Below are positions 43,301-52,026 of a stretch of DNA of 64,000 bases, piece after piece. Origin of the DNA: Devosia nitrariae (GTDB lineage: Bacteria; Pseudomonadota; Alphaproteobacteria; Rhizobiales; Devosiaceae); contig NZ_BSNS01000022.1 of NCBI RefSeq assembly GCF_030160115.1, positions 124,001-188,000 on the forward strand. The letters run 5' to 3'. The translations under genes and the position numbers were made by a program. The notes under the pieces were generated by a model. The model was not told the origin of the DNA. It ran no database searches and was given only the letters and a program-made list of their open reading frames with translations. Numbering within the stretch: the stretch's first letter is position 1; the number at the start of each line of letters is the position of its first letter.

Positions 43301-43549
43301 ATGAAAGCATCCATCATCACCGTTGCCGGCATCCTGGCGCTTAGCGCCGCGCTGGCTTTGCCGGCCGCCGCCGCAATCCACAAATTCGGCGAGGTTCCTG
43401 CCGGAAGCCACCAGTTCGTCCACCCGCTCGACGAGACAGGCTTCAACCCGCAGCCCGAACCTCCCGTCAACCTGCAGCTCGAGACCCGGGAGCACGTCGC
43501 CATCGGCCTGCTGTTGCCCGCGGTACAGAAGGTACGCTGCTCCTGCTGA
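43301..43549 (+). CDS. Small secreted protein with an FNPQPEPP motif
   Basis: An 82-residue protein with a clean signal peptide (ITVAGILALSAALALPAAAA) and a mature part of about 60 residues: HPLDETGFNPQPEPPVN in the middle and KVRCSC at the end. The ATG has GGAGAAAG upstream. I do not recognise a family with a known role. A 13-bp hairpin terminator follows. Confidence 0.7.
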   Translation: MKASIITVAGILALSAALALPAAAAIHKFGEVPAGSHQFVHPLDETGFNPQPEPPVNLQLETREHVAIGLLLPAVQKVRCSC

Positions 43550-43557
43550 GGCAATTC

Positions 43558-43587
43558 TGACAGCCGGTCCTCCTGGACCGGCTGTCA
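43558..43587. terminator. Bidirectional terminator hairpin
   Basis: A perfect 13-bp stem TGACAGCCGGTCC / GGACCGGCTGTCA with loop TCCT between two convergent small genes. T-runs are poor on both sides. Confidence 0.65.
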
Positions 43588-43770
43588 GAACTTGAAGATC
43601 GAATCGGCCTGCGAGCGCGTCTTGCCCTTTTCCTCGATGGCCGCCCTGAGACGCGCTATTTCGTGCTCGAGCAAGACAATCCTCGCCGTCAGCTCCTCGA
43701 CCGACAGGGTATCGAGCGGCATGCCCACCTCATGGGCCGTCGGTTTTTTCGCATCCTCGTCCTCGAACAT
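43585..43770 (-). CDS. DUF1192 small protein
   Basis: A 61-residue protein starting MFEDEDAKKPTAHEVGMPLD with a short coiled-coil VEELTARIVLLEHEIARLRA, matching the DUF1192 family of alphaproteobacteria. The start has AAGGAGG upstream. Function unknown. Confidence 0.85.
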   Translation of the reverse strand: MFEDEDAKKPTAHEVGMPLDTLSVEELTARIVLLEHEIARLRAAIEEKGKTRSQADSIFKF

Positions 43771-43874
43771 CTCCGGCCTCCTTGCAGGCACCTCGCCCTA
43801 AAACGCCACCAGCAAACCCGCAATATTACGCCGGCCGTCTTGCCGGGCAAGCGCCGACGCGTGACACTCGGTCC

Positions 43875-44894
43875 ATGACGATTCCGAGACACATGACAGC
43901 CATCGCCATTGCCTCCCCGGGCGGCCCGGAAGCGCTGACCCCGGTGAGCACCGACGTCCCCGCCTTCGGCGACACGGACGTGCTGATCCGCGTTGCCGCC
44001 GCCGGCATCAACGGCCCCGACCTCGCTCAGCGCCGCGGCGCCTATCCGCCCCCGCCCGGCTTCTCGCCACTCCCGGGCCTGGAGGTAGCCGGCGAGATCG
44101 CGGCCCTGGGCGCAAAGGTTCCGGGCCTTGCCGTCGGCGATCAGGTGATGGCGCTCACCAATGGCGGCGGTTATGCCGAATATGCCGCCGTACCCCACGG
44201 ACAGGTGCTGCCCCTGCCGACCTTCTGGTCCATGGAAGAAGCGGCGGCGCTCCCCGAGACCTGGTTTACCGTGACCCAGACTCTCGTCATGCGCGCCGGG
44301 CTTTCGAAGGGCATGAGCGTTCTCGTCCATGGCGGGGCTGGCGGGATCGGCGGCGCGGCGATCGCCATTTCCGCAGCGCTCGGGGCAAAACCCATCGCCA
44401 TCGTCTCCTCGGCGCACAAAGCCGATTATGCCCGCGCCATGGGGGCGGCCGAAACCATTGACCGCACGCGGGAGGATTTCGTCGAGCGCACGCTCGCCCT
44501 CACCGGTGGCAAGGGTGCCGACCGCATCGTCGACGTCGTCGGCGGAGAGGTGGCGGCGCAGAACGTCGCGGCCTCCGCCCGCGGCGGCCATATCGTGCAG
44601 ATCTCGACCCTTGCCGGCGGCACGGCCTCCATTCCACTGCGCGAGATGATGAGCAAAGACCTCACCCTTTCCGGCTCGCTCCTGCGCCCGCAGTCTTCGC
44701 AGACGAAGGCGGTCATCGCGGAGCGCATCCATGCCGAGCTTTTCGTCCACCTGGAGCGCCGCGACTTCCCCCGGCCGCGCCTGACGGTCTTTTCGTTCGA
44801 GGACGCGCCCGCCGCCCATCGGGCCATGGAAACGTCCGAACATTTCGGCAAAATCGTGCTGCTGACCGACTGGGGGCGCCGGCGGTCGATCTGA
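43875..44894 (+). CDS. Zinc-independent NAD(P)H:quinone oxidoreductase (MDR family)
   Basis: A 339-residue medium-chain reductase of the QOR/PIG3 type: AGINGPDLAQRRGAYPPPPG, the nucleotide-binding VHGGAGGIGGAAI, and ADRIVDVVGGE. It lacks the zinc-ligand set of alcohol dehydrogenases. It probably reduces quinones or enones with NADPH. No clear Shine-Dalgarno; a start six codons later (MTAIAIASPGG) is also possible. Confidence 0.9.
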   Translation: MTIPRHMTAIAIASPGGPEALTPVSTDVPAFGDTDVLIRVAAAGINGPDLAQRRGAYPPPPGFSPLPGLEVAGEIAALGAKVPGLAVGDQVMALTNGGGYAEYAAVPHGQVLPLPTFWSMEEAAALPETWFTVTQTLVMRAGLSKGMSVLVHGGAGGIGGAAIAISAALGAKPIAIVSSAHKADYARAMGAAETIDRTREDFVERTLALTGGKGADRIVDVVGGEVAAQNVAASARGGHIVQISTLAGGTASIPLREMMSKDLTLSGSLLRPQSSQTKAVIAERIHAELFVHLERRDFPRPRLTVFSFEDAPAAHRAMETSEHFGKIVLLTDWGRRRSI

Positions 44895-45027
44895 GCGAGA
44901 TCCGGCCGACAATTCCGTTGCGGATCAACCCGCCAATCCCTATATTGTCGGTAATTCCCCTCAATTTAAGACAAGAGGCGGAGCGAGCCGGAGGAAGACC
45001 GGCCGCGCCTGCAGGAGAGTTTTACCA

Positions 45028-45756
45028 ATGGCCACACAATTGCTGATGCCCAAGGCCACCGCCGTCTGGCTCGTCGACAACACCGCTTTGTCGTTCGAGC
45101 AGATCGCGGCGTTCTGCACACTGCACCCGCTAGAGGTGCAGGGGATCGCCGACGGAGACGTCGCCGCCGGCATCATGGGTGTCAATCCCATCCAGAACGG
45201 ACAGCTGACGCGCGAGGAGATCGAGAAGGCAGAGGCCGATCCGAACTATCGCATGAAGGTTTCCGACCCCAAGGTGCGCGTAGCCGCCGCCAAGCGCAAG
45301 GGCCCGCGCTATACCCCGATCTCGCGCCGCAACGAGCGGCCCAACGCCATCAAATGGCTGGTGCGCAACCATCCCGAGTTGAAGGATGCGCAGATCATGC
45401 GCCTTGTCGGCACCACTAAGTCGACGATCGAGGCGGTGCGCGAGAACACCCACTGGAACGCCGCCAACCTCACTCCCATGGATCCGGTCACACTGGGTCT
45501 GTGCAGCCAGATCGACCTCGACCTCGAGGTCAAGCGCGCCTCCAAGGGCGCCGTTGCGACCGAAGAGCTCACCGAGGGCACGATGCTGCTGACCGCCGAG
45601 GAGGCACTGGCGCGAGCCGGCGGCCGTTCGAGCGAGGAAGCCGAGGGAGACGAGCGCGGGGACGAGCACCGCCGCGCGCCCGAGGCAGCCGAGGCGTTCG
45701 ATGCCGATTCGGTCTTCTCCAAGCTCAAGTCGCTCAAGTCCGACAGCGACGAGTAA
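45028..45756 (+). CDS. trcR: Cell-cycle transcriptional regulator TrcR (DUF1013)
   Basis: A 242-residue protein of the DUF1013 family: LMPKATAVWLVDNTALSFEQ at the N-terminus, VGTTKSTIEAVRENTHWN as a helix-turn-helix region and an acidic C-terminal tail. Database usage names the family TrcR. The start has CAGGAGAG upstream. It is a core alphaproteobacterial gene. Confidence 0.88.
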   Translation: MATQLLMPKATAVWLVDNTALSFEQIAAFCTLHPLEVQGIADGDVAAGIMGVNPIQNGQLTREEIEKAEADPNYRMKVSDPKVRVAAAKRKGPRYTPISRRNERPNAIKWLVRNHPELKDAQIMRLVGTTKSTIEAVRENTHWNAANLTPMDPVTLGLCSQIDLDLEVKRASKGAVATEELTEGTMLLTAEEALARAGGRSSEEAEGDERGDEHRRAPEAAEAFDADSVFSKLKSLKSDSDE

Positions 45757-45773
45757 CGAGCAACGCGGCGGTT

Positions 45774-45853
45774 GGAGCGGGATGCGAAAGAGCGGACCGG
45801 TTTCTAGCAACAAAAGAGCGCGCGATTGGATTCCATCAAATCACATCGCGCTC
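45774..45853. repeat. Two nested dispersed repeats after trcR
   Basis: GAGCGGGATGCGAAAGAG begins one element, and a hairpin built on GAGCGCGCGATTGG and AATCACATCGCGCTC follows at about 45820-45853. The latter is a common intergenic hairpin in rhizobia. They abut the 147-bp element. Confidence 0.6.
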
Positions 45854-46000
45854 TAGGGTGTGTTGAGATTCAGGTCAGGCCGAGGCGAAAATGGCCGTTT
45901 TCGAGAACCGGAGCGCAGCGTACCTTGGGGTACGTGAGCACCGGAAGCGCAGAAGACGGGCATTTGCAGACCGGCATCACCTGAAGATTAACGCGCCCTA
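45854..46000. repeat. 147-bp element with terminal inverted repeats
   Basis: The ends TAGGGTGTGTTGAGATTCAG and the reverse complement TAGGGCGCGTTAATCTTCAG match at 15 of 19 or so positions, and the inside pairs further (GAAAATGGCC with other parts, TGCAGACCGG). The element ends seven bases before the ribosome-binding site of the antiporter. A truncated copy lies at 643-698. No coding capacity: probably a non-autonomous mobile (MITE-like) or REP-like unit. Confidence 0.65.
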
Positions 46001-46013
46001 GCGGGAGGACGAC

Positions 46014-47867
46014 TTGGAAAGCAACCTCCTGCTGGCCATCTTCGTGGTGCTGGCGGCGAGCATCGCCCTCGTGCCGCTCGCCAAATGGGCCGGCTTTGGC
46101 ACGGTGCTCGGTTATCTTGCCGTCGGCGTGCTGATCGGCCCATTCGGCCTCGGCCTCGTCGCCGACGGTGAGACCACATTGCAGGTTGCCGAGTTCGGCG
46201 TCGTCATGATGCTGTTCCTCATCGGCCTCGAGCTGCAGCCGCGCGAGCTCTGGCGAATGCGCCACAGGCTCATCGGCCTCGGCGTCACCCAGGTGGTCGT
46301 TACCACCGCGACGCTCGCCGCGCTCCTTACCCTTTTCGGCTATGCCTGGCAGGTCGGGATCATCATCGGTCTCGCGCTCGCGCTTTCCTCGACCGCCATT
46401 GCCATGCAAACGGTCGATCAGCGCAACATCATGTCGACCGATACCGGCCGCACCAGCCTTGCCGTCCTGCTGCTGCAGGACGTTGCCGTCATCCCCATAC
46501 TCGCCGCCATCCCCATTCTTGCCAGCCTCGTCAACCTGGAGCCGGCCGCCATCGGCGAGGAATTGGCCGAGGCCGCCAGCGCCGTCGAGGATCCGGCCGA
46601 CTGGTTTACACCCATCGTCATCATTGGTGCGTTCGTTGCCGCCTTTGTCGCCAGCCGCTTTCTCGTGCGCCCGCTCTTGAGCCTCGTGGCCAGGAGCGGC
46701 GTGCGCGAAGCCTTCACGGCCCTCGCCCTGGCGCTTGTCATCGGTGCAGCGCTCCTGACCCAGCTCGCCGGCCTCTCGCCGGCGCTTGGCGCCTTTATCG
46801 GTGGCGTGCTGCTTGCCGACAGCGAGTACCGCCACGAACTCGAGAGCATATTGGAACCCTTCAAGGGCCTGCTGCTCGGCCTCTTCTTCATCTCGGTGGG
46901 GATTTCCATCTCCTTCGACGTGCTGGCGCAAGAACCGGTGCGCATCCTGGCACTGGTCGTCGGGCTGGTGGCGGTCAAGATCCTCGTTCTCTATCTCCTC
47001 ATGAGCATCGCGCGCCTTCACCTTGCTGACCGGCTGCTGGTGGCGCTGCTCCTGAGTCAGGCCGGTGAGTTCGCCTTCGTCGTGCTGCAGTTCGCCATGA
47101 CCGCCGGTGCCATGGCCGAGCCCGACTACCAGCTGCTGACGGTCGTGGTGGCGCTCTCGATGTCGGTGACCCCGCTCCTGCTCTTCGCCTTCGATCGCCT
47201 GGTCGCGCCGCTCGTCGACCTGCGCGCCAATCCCCTGCCCGCCGAACCCATCGATAGGCGCCAGTCGATCGTGGTTCTCGGCTACGGCCGCTTCGGCCAG
47301 ATCGTCACCCGAATGCTGCGCGCGCAAGGCTTCGAGATGACCCTGATCGATGACGATCCGGCCCAGATCGAGCTGATGAAGCGTTTCGGCATCAAGGTTT
47401 TCTATGGCGACGGGTCGCGTCTCGACCTGCTGCATGCCGCCGGCGTCGGGGAAGCGAGGCTGGTCGTCATCGCGGTCGCCGGCGGCCACCGTATCGTCTC
47501 CATCGCCCAGATGCTGAGGAAGCATTTCCCGCACGTCCAGATCGCCGCCCGCGCAACCGATCGCGAACACGCCCACGCCCTGATGGAATTGAAGGTCGAA
47601 GCCCTTGAGCGCGAGACGTTCCTCTCGGCCATCAGCCTGGGGACGCAGGCCCTGGAGCTACTCGGCTACCCGCCCGGCCATGCCAGGCGCTTGGCTGACG
47701 CCTTCGAACGCCACGACCGCCAGCTTCTCACTGAATCCTTCGAGGTCCGCGACGATGCCGAAGCTTATGTCGGCCTTTTCCGCCGCAAATCCGTGGAGCT
47801 CCTCGACGAGGTGATGAAGGCCGGCGATCCGCCGGTTGACAAGGACGCGTCCGAGAGGTCCGAATAG
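46014..47867 (+). CDS. CPA2 monovalent cation:proton antiporter, KefB/KefC-like
   Basis: A 617-residue protein with about 12 hydrophobic helices (LLAIFVVLAASIALVPLAKW onward) and a cytoplasmic RCK/TrkA-N domain beginning SIVVLGYGRFGQIVTRML with a Rossmann GxGxxG. It likely exports K+ in exchange for H+ under electrophile or pH stress. It starts with TTG after a GGGAGGA. A short (20-residue) C-terminal tail follows the RCK domain. Confidence 0.92.
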   Translation: MESNLLLAIFVVLAASIALVPLAKWAGFGTVLGYLAVGVLIGPFGLGLVADGETTLQVAEFGVVMMLFLIGLELQPRELWRMRHRLIGLGVTQVVVTTATLAALLTLFGYAWQVGIIIGLALALSSTAIAMQTVDQRNIMSTDTGRTSLAVLLLQDVAVIPILAAIPILASLVNLEPAAIGEELAEAASAVEDPADWFTPIVIIGAFVAAFVASRFLVRPLLSLVARSGVREAFTALALALVIGAALLTQLAGLSPALGAFIGGVLLADSEYRHELESILEPFKGLLLGLFFISVGISISFDVLAQEPVRILALVVGLVAVKILVLYLLMSIARLHLADRLLVALLLSQAGEFAFVVLQFAMTAGAMAEPDYQLLTVVVALSMSVTPLLLFAFDRLVAPLVDLRANPLPAEPIDRRQSIVVLGYGRFGQIVTRMLRAQGFEMTLIDDDPAQIELMKRFGIKVFYGDGSRLDLLHAAGVGEARLVVIAVAGGHRIVSIAQMLRKHFPHVQIAARATDREHAHALMELKVEALERETFLSAISLGTQALELLGYPPGHARRLADAFERHDRQLLTESFEVRDDAEAYVGLFRRKSVELLDEVMKAGDPPVDKDASERSE

Positions 47868-47986
47868 CACCATTCCCAAGGGCCGCCGCTCCTGCGCCGA
47901 CCTCTCCCACCCAGCGAAAGGTCCCGTTTGCGCGGGAATGATCCAGTGAAAGACCACATTCCTGCCGCACGAGGGAGCTCGGTGCG

Positions 47987-48751
47987 TTGACTGCGGTGTT
48001 CGACCCTTTCTTCGTGACGATCGCCGTGTCGACGGTGCTGCTCGTCGGCCTGTCAAAGGCCGGGCTCCTGGGCAGCCTCGGCATGGTGGGCGTGCCGCTT
48101 CTGACCTTCATCATGCCCGCGCGCGACGCCGCCGGCATGATGCTGCCAGTGCTTTTGGCCATGGACGCCATCGCCGTCTGGAGCTACCGGCGTGACGTCG
48201 ATTGGCACATCCTCAAGATCATGCTGCCAGGGGCCATGGTCGGCACGCTGATCGGCTGGGGACTCTGGGCCGTCGTCAGCGACGCCATGGTGCTGCTGTT
48301 TGTCGGCATCATCACCCTTCTCTTCATCCTCGACGCCATCCTGCCGCTGAGGAAACGCCTGGAAGGTCTGCCGCCCTCGAGGCCCTGGGGCCGGTTCTGG
48401 GGCACGTTCGCCGGCTTTACCAGCTTCGTCAGCCACACCGGCGCGCCGCCCTTCCAGATCTACGTCCTGCCCCAGCGCCTGCCGCCCGCTGTCTTTGCCG
48501 GCACGGCAGCCTGGTTCTTCGCCATCGTCAACACCTCCAAGCTCATCCCTTACTATTTCCTCGGGCAGCTCAACCCGGCCAACCTGACGCTTTCGGCCAT
48601 GCTGGCGCCGGTGGGCGTCGTCGGGGTGCTTGCGGGCGTCTATCTGGTGCGTCGCATCTCTGCCAAATACTTCTACCGTATCGCCTATTGGCTGGTGTTC
48701 CTTCTGGCCTTGAAGCTCGTCTGGGACGGTGTGACCGGCCTCTTGGGTTGA
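47987..48751 (+). CDS. TauE/SafE family sulfite/anion exporter
   Basis: A 254-residue membrane protein with repeats of about four helices each, including LLVGLSKAGLLGSLGMVGVP and FTSFVSHTGAPPFQIYVLP, motifs of the family. It moves sulfonates, sulfite or similar anions. The start is TTG at 47987; a GTG three codons later is also possible. Confidence 0.88.
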   Translation: MTAVFDPFFVTIAVSTVLLVGLSKAGLLGSLGMVGVPLLTFIMPARDAAGMMLPVLLAMDAIAVWSYRRDVDWHILKIMLPGAMVGTLIGWGLWAVVSDAMVLLFVGIITLLFILDAILPLRKRLEGLPPSRPWGRFWGTFAGFTSFVSHTGAPPFQIYVLPQRLPPAVFAGTAAWFFAIVNTSKLIPYYFLGQLNPANLTLSAMLAPVGVVGVLAGVYLVRRISAKYFYRIAYWLVFLLALKLVWDGVTGLLG

Positions 48752-48762
48752 GTTGCGGCCAA

Positions 48763-48793
48763 CAAAAAAGGCCGCGGTGATGTCCGTGGCCTT
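48763..48793 (-). terminator. Rho-independent terminator after the YdcH gene
   Basis: Stem AAGGCCGCGG / CCGTGGCCTT with one G-T pair and loop TGATGT. On the minus strand it ends in a run of six T, so it stops transcription of the small gene at 48825-49001; it may also end the TauE transcript. Confidence 0.75.
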
Positions 48794-48824
48794 CCTGATT
48801 CCTCGTGATGAGTGGCTTTTGTCG

Positions 48825-49001
48825 TCAGTGTGCTACGGAACCCTTCGCTTTGGTCAGCTCGTCCTTGACCACCAATTTCTTGCGCTTCAACGCCGTGATC
48901 CGCATGTCGTCATAGGTGGAGCGCTGCATCTCGGTCTGGATCTCACGATCCAGCTCCTGATGACGCCGCTCGAGAGCGGCGATGTGGCCTTCAGTCGTCA
49001 T
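48825..49001 (-). CDS. YdcH/DUF465 small coiled-coil protein
   Basis: A 58-residue protein, too short for common cut-offs: MTTEGHIAALERRHQELDRE with a second half ITALKRKKLVVKDELTKAKG. This matches the DUF465/YdcH family, including the conserved LK-RK-L-KDE segment. The start has AGGAGTTGTC upstream. It is divergent from a second family member. Confidence 0.85.
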   Translation of the reverse strand: MTTEGHIAALERRHQELDREIQTEMQRSTYDDMRITALKRKKLVVKDELTKAKGSVAH

Positions 49002-49151
49002 GACAACTCCTTTCAGCGTGTGGACGACCGATCGTCACAAATATTTCAAGCATTGTCGACCGCCTTGTGCCCAGAGTTGAAAATCGGGTGCAAAACCCGG
49101 GCTGATCGGTTAACCAGAACGGGTACGCTGCGGGGTGGGACCGGACGCGCG

Positions 49152-49367
49152 ATGCTGCCGTTGACCAAGGAACAAGAGGCCGCACTGGGGCTGGAACTGG
49201 CTGCCAAGCGCCAGGAGCACGCCGATTTGAATGCGGCGATCGAGATGCTCACCGAATCACATGTACCCGACCGCATGCTCATCCAGCGCCTGAAGAAGCG
49301 CAAACTGATGCTCAAGGACCGCATCGTGCAGCTCGAGAACATCCTCCTGCCCGATATCATCGCCTGA
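49152..49367 (+). CDS. YdcH/DUF465 small coiled-coil protein, second copy
   Basis: A 71-residue protein, MLPLTKEQEAALGLELAAKR then MLIQRLKKRKLMLKDRIVQL, of the same family as the divergent gene to the left. The start is inferred from the family's length; the frame is open further upstream. Confidence 0.75.
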   Translation: MLPLTKEQEAALGLELAAKRQEHADLNAAIEMLTESHVPDRMLIQRLKKRKLMLKDRIVQLENILLPDIIA

Positions 49368-49502
49368 TCGTCAGGCGAACCTTACGCGCTCCATCTGCGG
49401 CTCCGAATCGCGAGCTTCCCCTGGGCGCGTCCATTTGACGCGTCCGCGCCCAGCGTCGGCAGACAGGCTTGCAACTGACGCGACATGGGAAGATAACTGC
49501 AT

Positions 49503-49515
49503 ACCGACCGTCGGT
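49503..49515. promoter_or_regulatory. TetR-type operator palindrome
   Basis: ACCGAC-C-GTCGGT is a perfect 6+1+6 palindrome 30 bases before the TetR gene start, within a wider CATACCGACCGTCGGTCTG context typical of TetR-family operators. Autorepression is inferred. Confidence 0.65.
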
Positions 49516-49544
49516 CTGTCGCGCGCAGCTTGTGGAGATTTCCG

Positions 49545-50255
49545 ATGAACCGTATCGTCAAGCCCGCCGAGATCCGCCGCGAGGAGATTCTCGAATGCGC
49601 GTTACGTCTCTTCAGCCAGCAGGGGTACGACGCGACCTCGGTCAACCAGATCATCGCCGCGCTAGGGCTTTCCAAAGGCGCGTTCTACCACCATTTCGCC
49701 GCCAAGCAGGATCTGATCGAGGCCCTGGCCGTGCGCTTTGCCGACGATGCGGCCCGCATGGCAAGCCCGGTGCTCGAGGACGAGAGCCTCGACGCCTTCT
49801 CACGCCTGTCGAAGTTCCTGGCCAGCATGCGCCAGAGCAAGGTCAGCGCTGCCTTTGAGGTGCGCAACACCTTCGAGCCGCTGTTCCGCCCTGAGAACAT
49901 GGCTCTCTTCGATCGGGTGCAGCAGGCGCTTTTCGGCGTCGTTCGGCCGATCCTGACCCGCATCATCGCCGACGGGGTTGCCGAGCGCACCTTCGACACC
50001 CGCCATCCCGACCTTGCCGCCGAGACCATCCTGCACGTCATGGGTTCGGTGCGCAAAGTCGTGACCGATCTCTATGCGGCGCGCAACGATGCCGACCTCG
50101 ACGCGGCCGCCGCCGAACTTGTCCTGCGCTACGACTATATGGGCACGGTGGTCGATCGCATTCTCGGCCTGCCCGAAGGCAGCATCGTCCTGACCGATTG
50201 CGACACTATTCGTGTGATGATGGAGGCCTGGCGGCGCGAGAAGAGCGCCGCCTGA
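49545..50255 (+). CDS. TetR/AcrR family transcriptional regulator
   Basis: A 236-residue regulator with an N-terminal helix-turn-helix (RREEILECALRLFSQQGYD, VNQIIAALGLSKGAFYHHF, AKQDLIEALA) and a large C-terminal ligand domain. No adjacent target gene is obvious; the palindrome before it suggests autoregulation. The start MNRIVKP has GTGGAGA upstream. Confidence 0.88.
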   Translation: MNRIVKPAEIRREEILECALRLFSQQGYDATSVNQIIAALGLSKGAFYHHFAAKQDLIEALAVRFADDAARMASPVLEDESLDAFSRLSKFLASMRQSKVSAAFEVRNTFEPLFRPENMALFDRVQQALFGVVRPILTRIIADGVAERTFDTRHPDLAAETILHVMGSVRKVVTDLYAARNDADLDAAAAELVLRYDYMGTVVDRILGLPEGSIVLTDCDTIRVMMEAWRREKSAA

Positions 50256-50296
50256 GCCCGCACCCCGCCGGGCTTGATGCCTGTGCACCTTTCGGC

Positions 50297-50343
50297 TAGA
50301 GCATGATCACGAAAAGTCGCAGACTTTTCGAACAAGTTCATGC
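50297..50343. repeat. Dispersed hairpin repeat, GAGCATGATC type
   Basis: TAGAGCATGATCACGAAAAG, a hairpin GAAAAGTC-GCA-GACTTTTC, then an end AAGTTCATGC. It belongs to a second family of Hyphomicrobiales intergenic repeats and lies between the TetR gene and purE. Confidence 0.7.
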
Positions 50344-50430
50344 GGCGAAACAGACATTTGGGGCGCGGGTTCTGATTCGAGCGGAACGCCGAGCTCCAGG
50401 GCGCATTTGCCGCCGGAGGGGCCGTGGCCG

Positions 50431-50925
50431 ATGCATAACCCGCCGCCTGTCGCCATCGTCATGGGCAGCCAGTCCGACTGGCCGACCATGCGGCATGCCG
50501 CCGACATTCTCGACACCTTGAAGGTCGAATACGAGGCGCGCATCGTTTCAGCTCACCGCACGCCCGCGCGCCTCGTCGCGTTCGCCGGCACTGCCCGCGA
50601 CGAGGGCTTCAAGGTGATCATCGCCGGCGCCGGTGGCGCAGCGCACCTGCCCGGCATGATCGCCGCGATGACGCCGCTGCCGGTCTTCGGTGTGCCGGTT
50701 GAATCGCGCGCGCTTTCGGGTCAGGACAGCCTTCTGTCGATCGTGCAAATGCCGGGCGGTATCCCGGTCGGCACTCTTGCCATCGGCAAGCCCGGTGCCA
50801 TCAACGCAGCGCTCCTTGCCGCCGCCGTCCTTGCACTGTCCGACGAAGACCTCGCCGAGCGGCTCGACGCCTTCCGGCGCGCCCAGACCGATGCCGTGCC
50901 GCAATTTCCCGCAGACGACGAGTAG
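50431..50925 (+). CDS. purE: N5-carboxyaminoimidazole ribonucleotide mutase
   Basis: PurE catalyses a late carboxylation step in purine synthesis together with PurK. The 164 residues have VAIVMGSQSDWPTM, SAHRTPARL, AGAGGAAHLPGMIAA and VESRALSGQDSLLSI. The start is the ATG with GGAGG about 12 bases upstream. Confidence 0.95.
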   Translation: MHNPPPVAIVMGSQSDWPTMRHAADILDTLKVEYEARIVSAHRTPARLVAFAGTARDEGFKVIIAGAGGAAHLPGMIAAMTPLPVFGVPVESRALSGQDSLLSIVQMPGGIPVGTLAIGKPGAINAALLAAAVLALSDEDLAERLDAFRRAQTDAVPQFPADDE

Positions 50926-50926
50926 C

Positions 50927-52015
50927 GTGTTGACCGCCAGTTCTCCCCTGCCCCAGGGTTCGACCATCGGCATTCTCGGCGGCGGCCAGCTCGGCCGCAT
51001 GCTGGCCCTGGCCGCCGCGCGGCTGGGCATGAAGACCCATATCTTCTGCCCGGATCAGCAAAGCCCCGCCTTCGACGTCACTCCGTTCAAGACCGTCGCC
51101 GCCTATGACGACGAGGCGGCGCTTGCAGCCTTCGCCGAGGCGGTCGATGTCGTCACCTACGAGTTCGAGAACGTACCGGCCGCGACCGCCGAATTCCTTG
51201 CACAACGCAAGCCCCTGCGTCCGGGGGCGAACGCGCTCGCCATCTCGCAGGACCGGCTCGCCGAAAAGCAGTTCCTTTCGGCGCGCAACATCGCCGTCGC
51301 GCCGTGGCGCGCCGTCCATGAGCCTGCCGCGCTCGATACGGCCATCGCCGAACTCGGACTGCCGGCCGTCCTCAAGACCACGCGGCTTGGCTACGACGGC
51401 AAAGGCCAGCGTATCCTGCGCACACCCGACGACGCCGAAGCGGCCTTTGCCGCCCTCGCACCCAAGCCCCTGGTGCTGGAGGCCTTCGTGCCGTTCGACA
51501 AGGAGATCTCCGTCGTCGTCGCCCGCGACGTTTCCGGGACCGTCAAAAGTTTCGAGGCCGCCGAGAACGTCCATCGCGACCATATCCTCAAGACCAGCAC
51601 CGTGCCCGCCGGCATACCTGCCGCGCTCGAGCGCCATGCGGCAATGGTCGCCAAGGCGATCGTCATTGCCCTCGACTACGTCGGGGTTCTGGGCGTCGAG
51701 TTCTTCGTCGTTTCCCGCGACGGACGCCCGAGCCTCCTCGTCAACGAAATCGCCCCGCGCGTGCACAATTCCGGCCACTGGACGGAAGCCGTGTGCATCA
51801 CTGATCAGTTCGAGCAGCACATCCGCGCCGTCGCCGGCTGGCCGCTGGGCGAGCCGGCGCGGCTAGCCGACGTGGTGATGGAGAACCTCATCGGCGAGGA
51901 GATATCGGGCGTTCCCGGAGCCTTTGACGGCAACGCGCGGCCGCACGTCTACGGTAAGGCCGAGGCCCGAGCCGGCCGCAAGATGGGCCACGTCAACCAC
52001 ATCCGACGCGACTGA
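50927..52015 (+). CDS. purK: N5-carboxyaminoimidazole ribonucleotide synthase
   Basis: An ATP-grasp enzyme of 362 residues that makes the substrate for PurE: IGILGGGQLGRMLALAA at the N-terminus, KTTRLGYDGKGQ, and the C-terminal EIAPRVHNSGHWT. A GTG start one base after the purE stop, or a TTG three bases later. The two genes form an operon. Confidence 0.93.
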   Translation: MLTASSPLPQGSTIGILGGGQLGRMLALAAARLGMKTHIFCPDQQSPAFDVTPFKTVAAYDDEAALAAFAEAVDVVTYEFENVPAATAEFLAQRKPLRPGANALAISQDRLAEKQFLSARNIAVAPWRAVHEPAALDTAIAELGLPAVLKTTRLGYDGKGQRILRTPDDAEAAFAALAPKPLVLEAFVPFDKEISVVVARDVSGTVKSFEAAENVHRDHILKTSTVPAGIPAALERHAAMVAKAIVIALDYVGVLGVEFFVVSRDGRPSLLVNEIAPRVHNSGHWTEAVCITDQFEQHIRAVAGWPLGEPARLADVVMENLIGEEISGVPGAFDGNARPHVYGKAEARAGRKMGHVNHIRRD

Positions 52016-52026
52016 CCGAAACGCCA

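Noticed and set aside
45870..47576. Long minus-strand frame of 568 codons opposite the antiporter
   Set aside because: His/Glu/Asp/Gly-rich shadow of the antiporter gene; no domain or ribosome-binding site.
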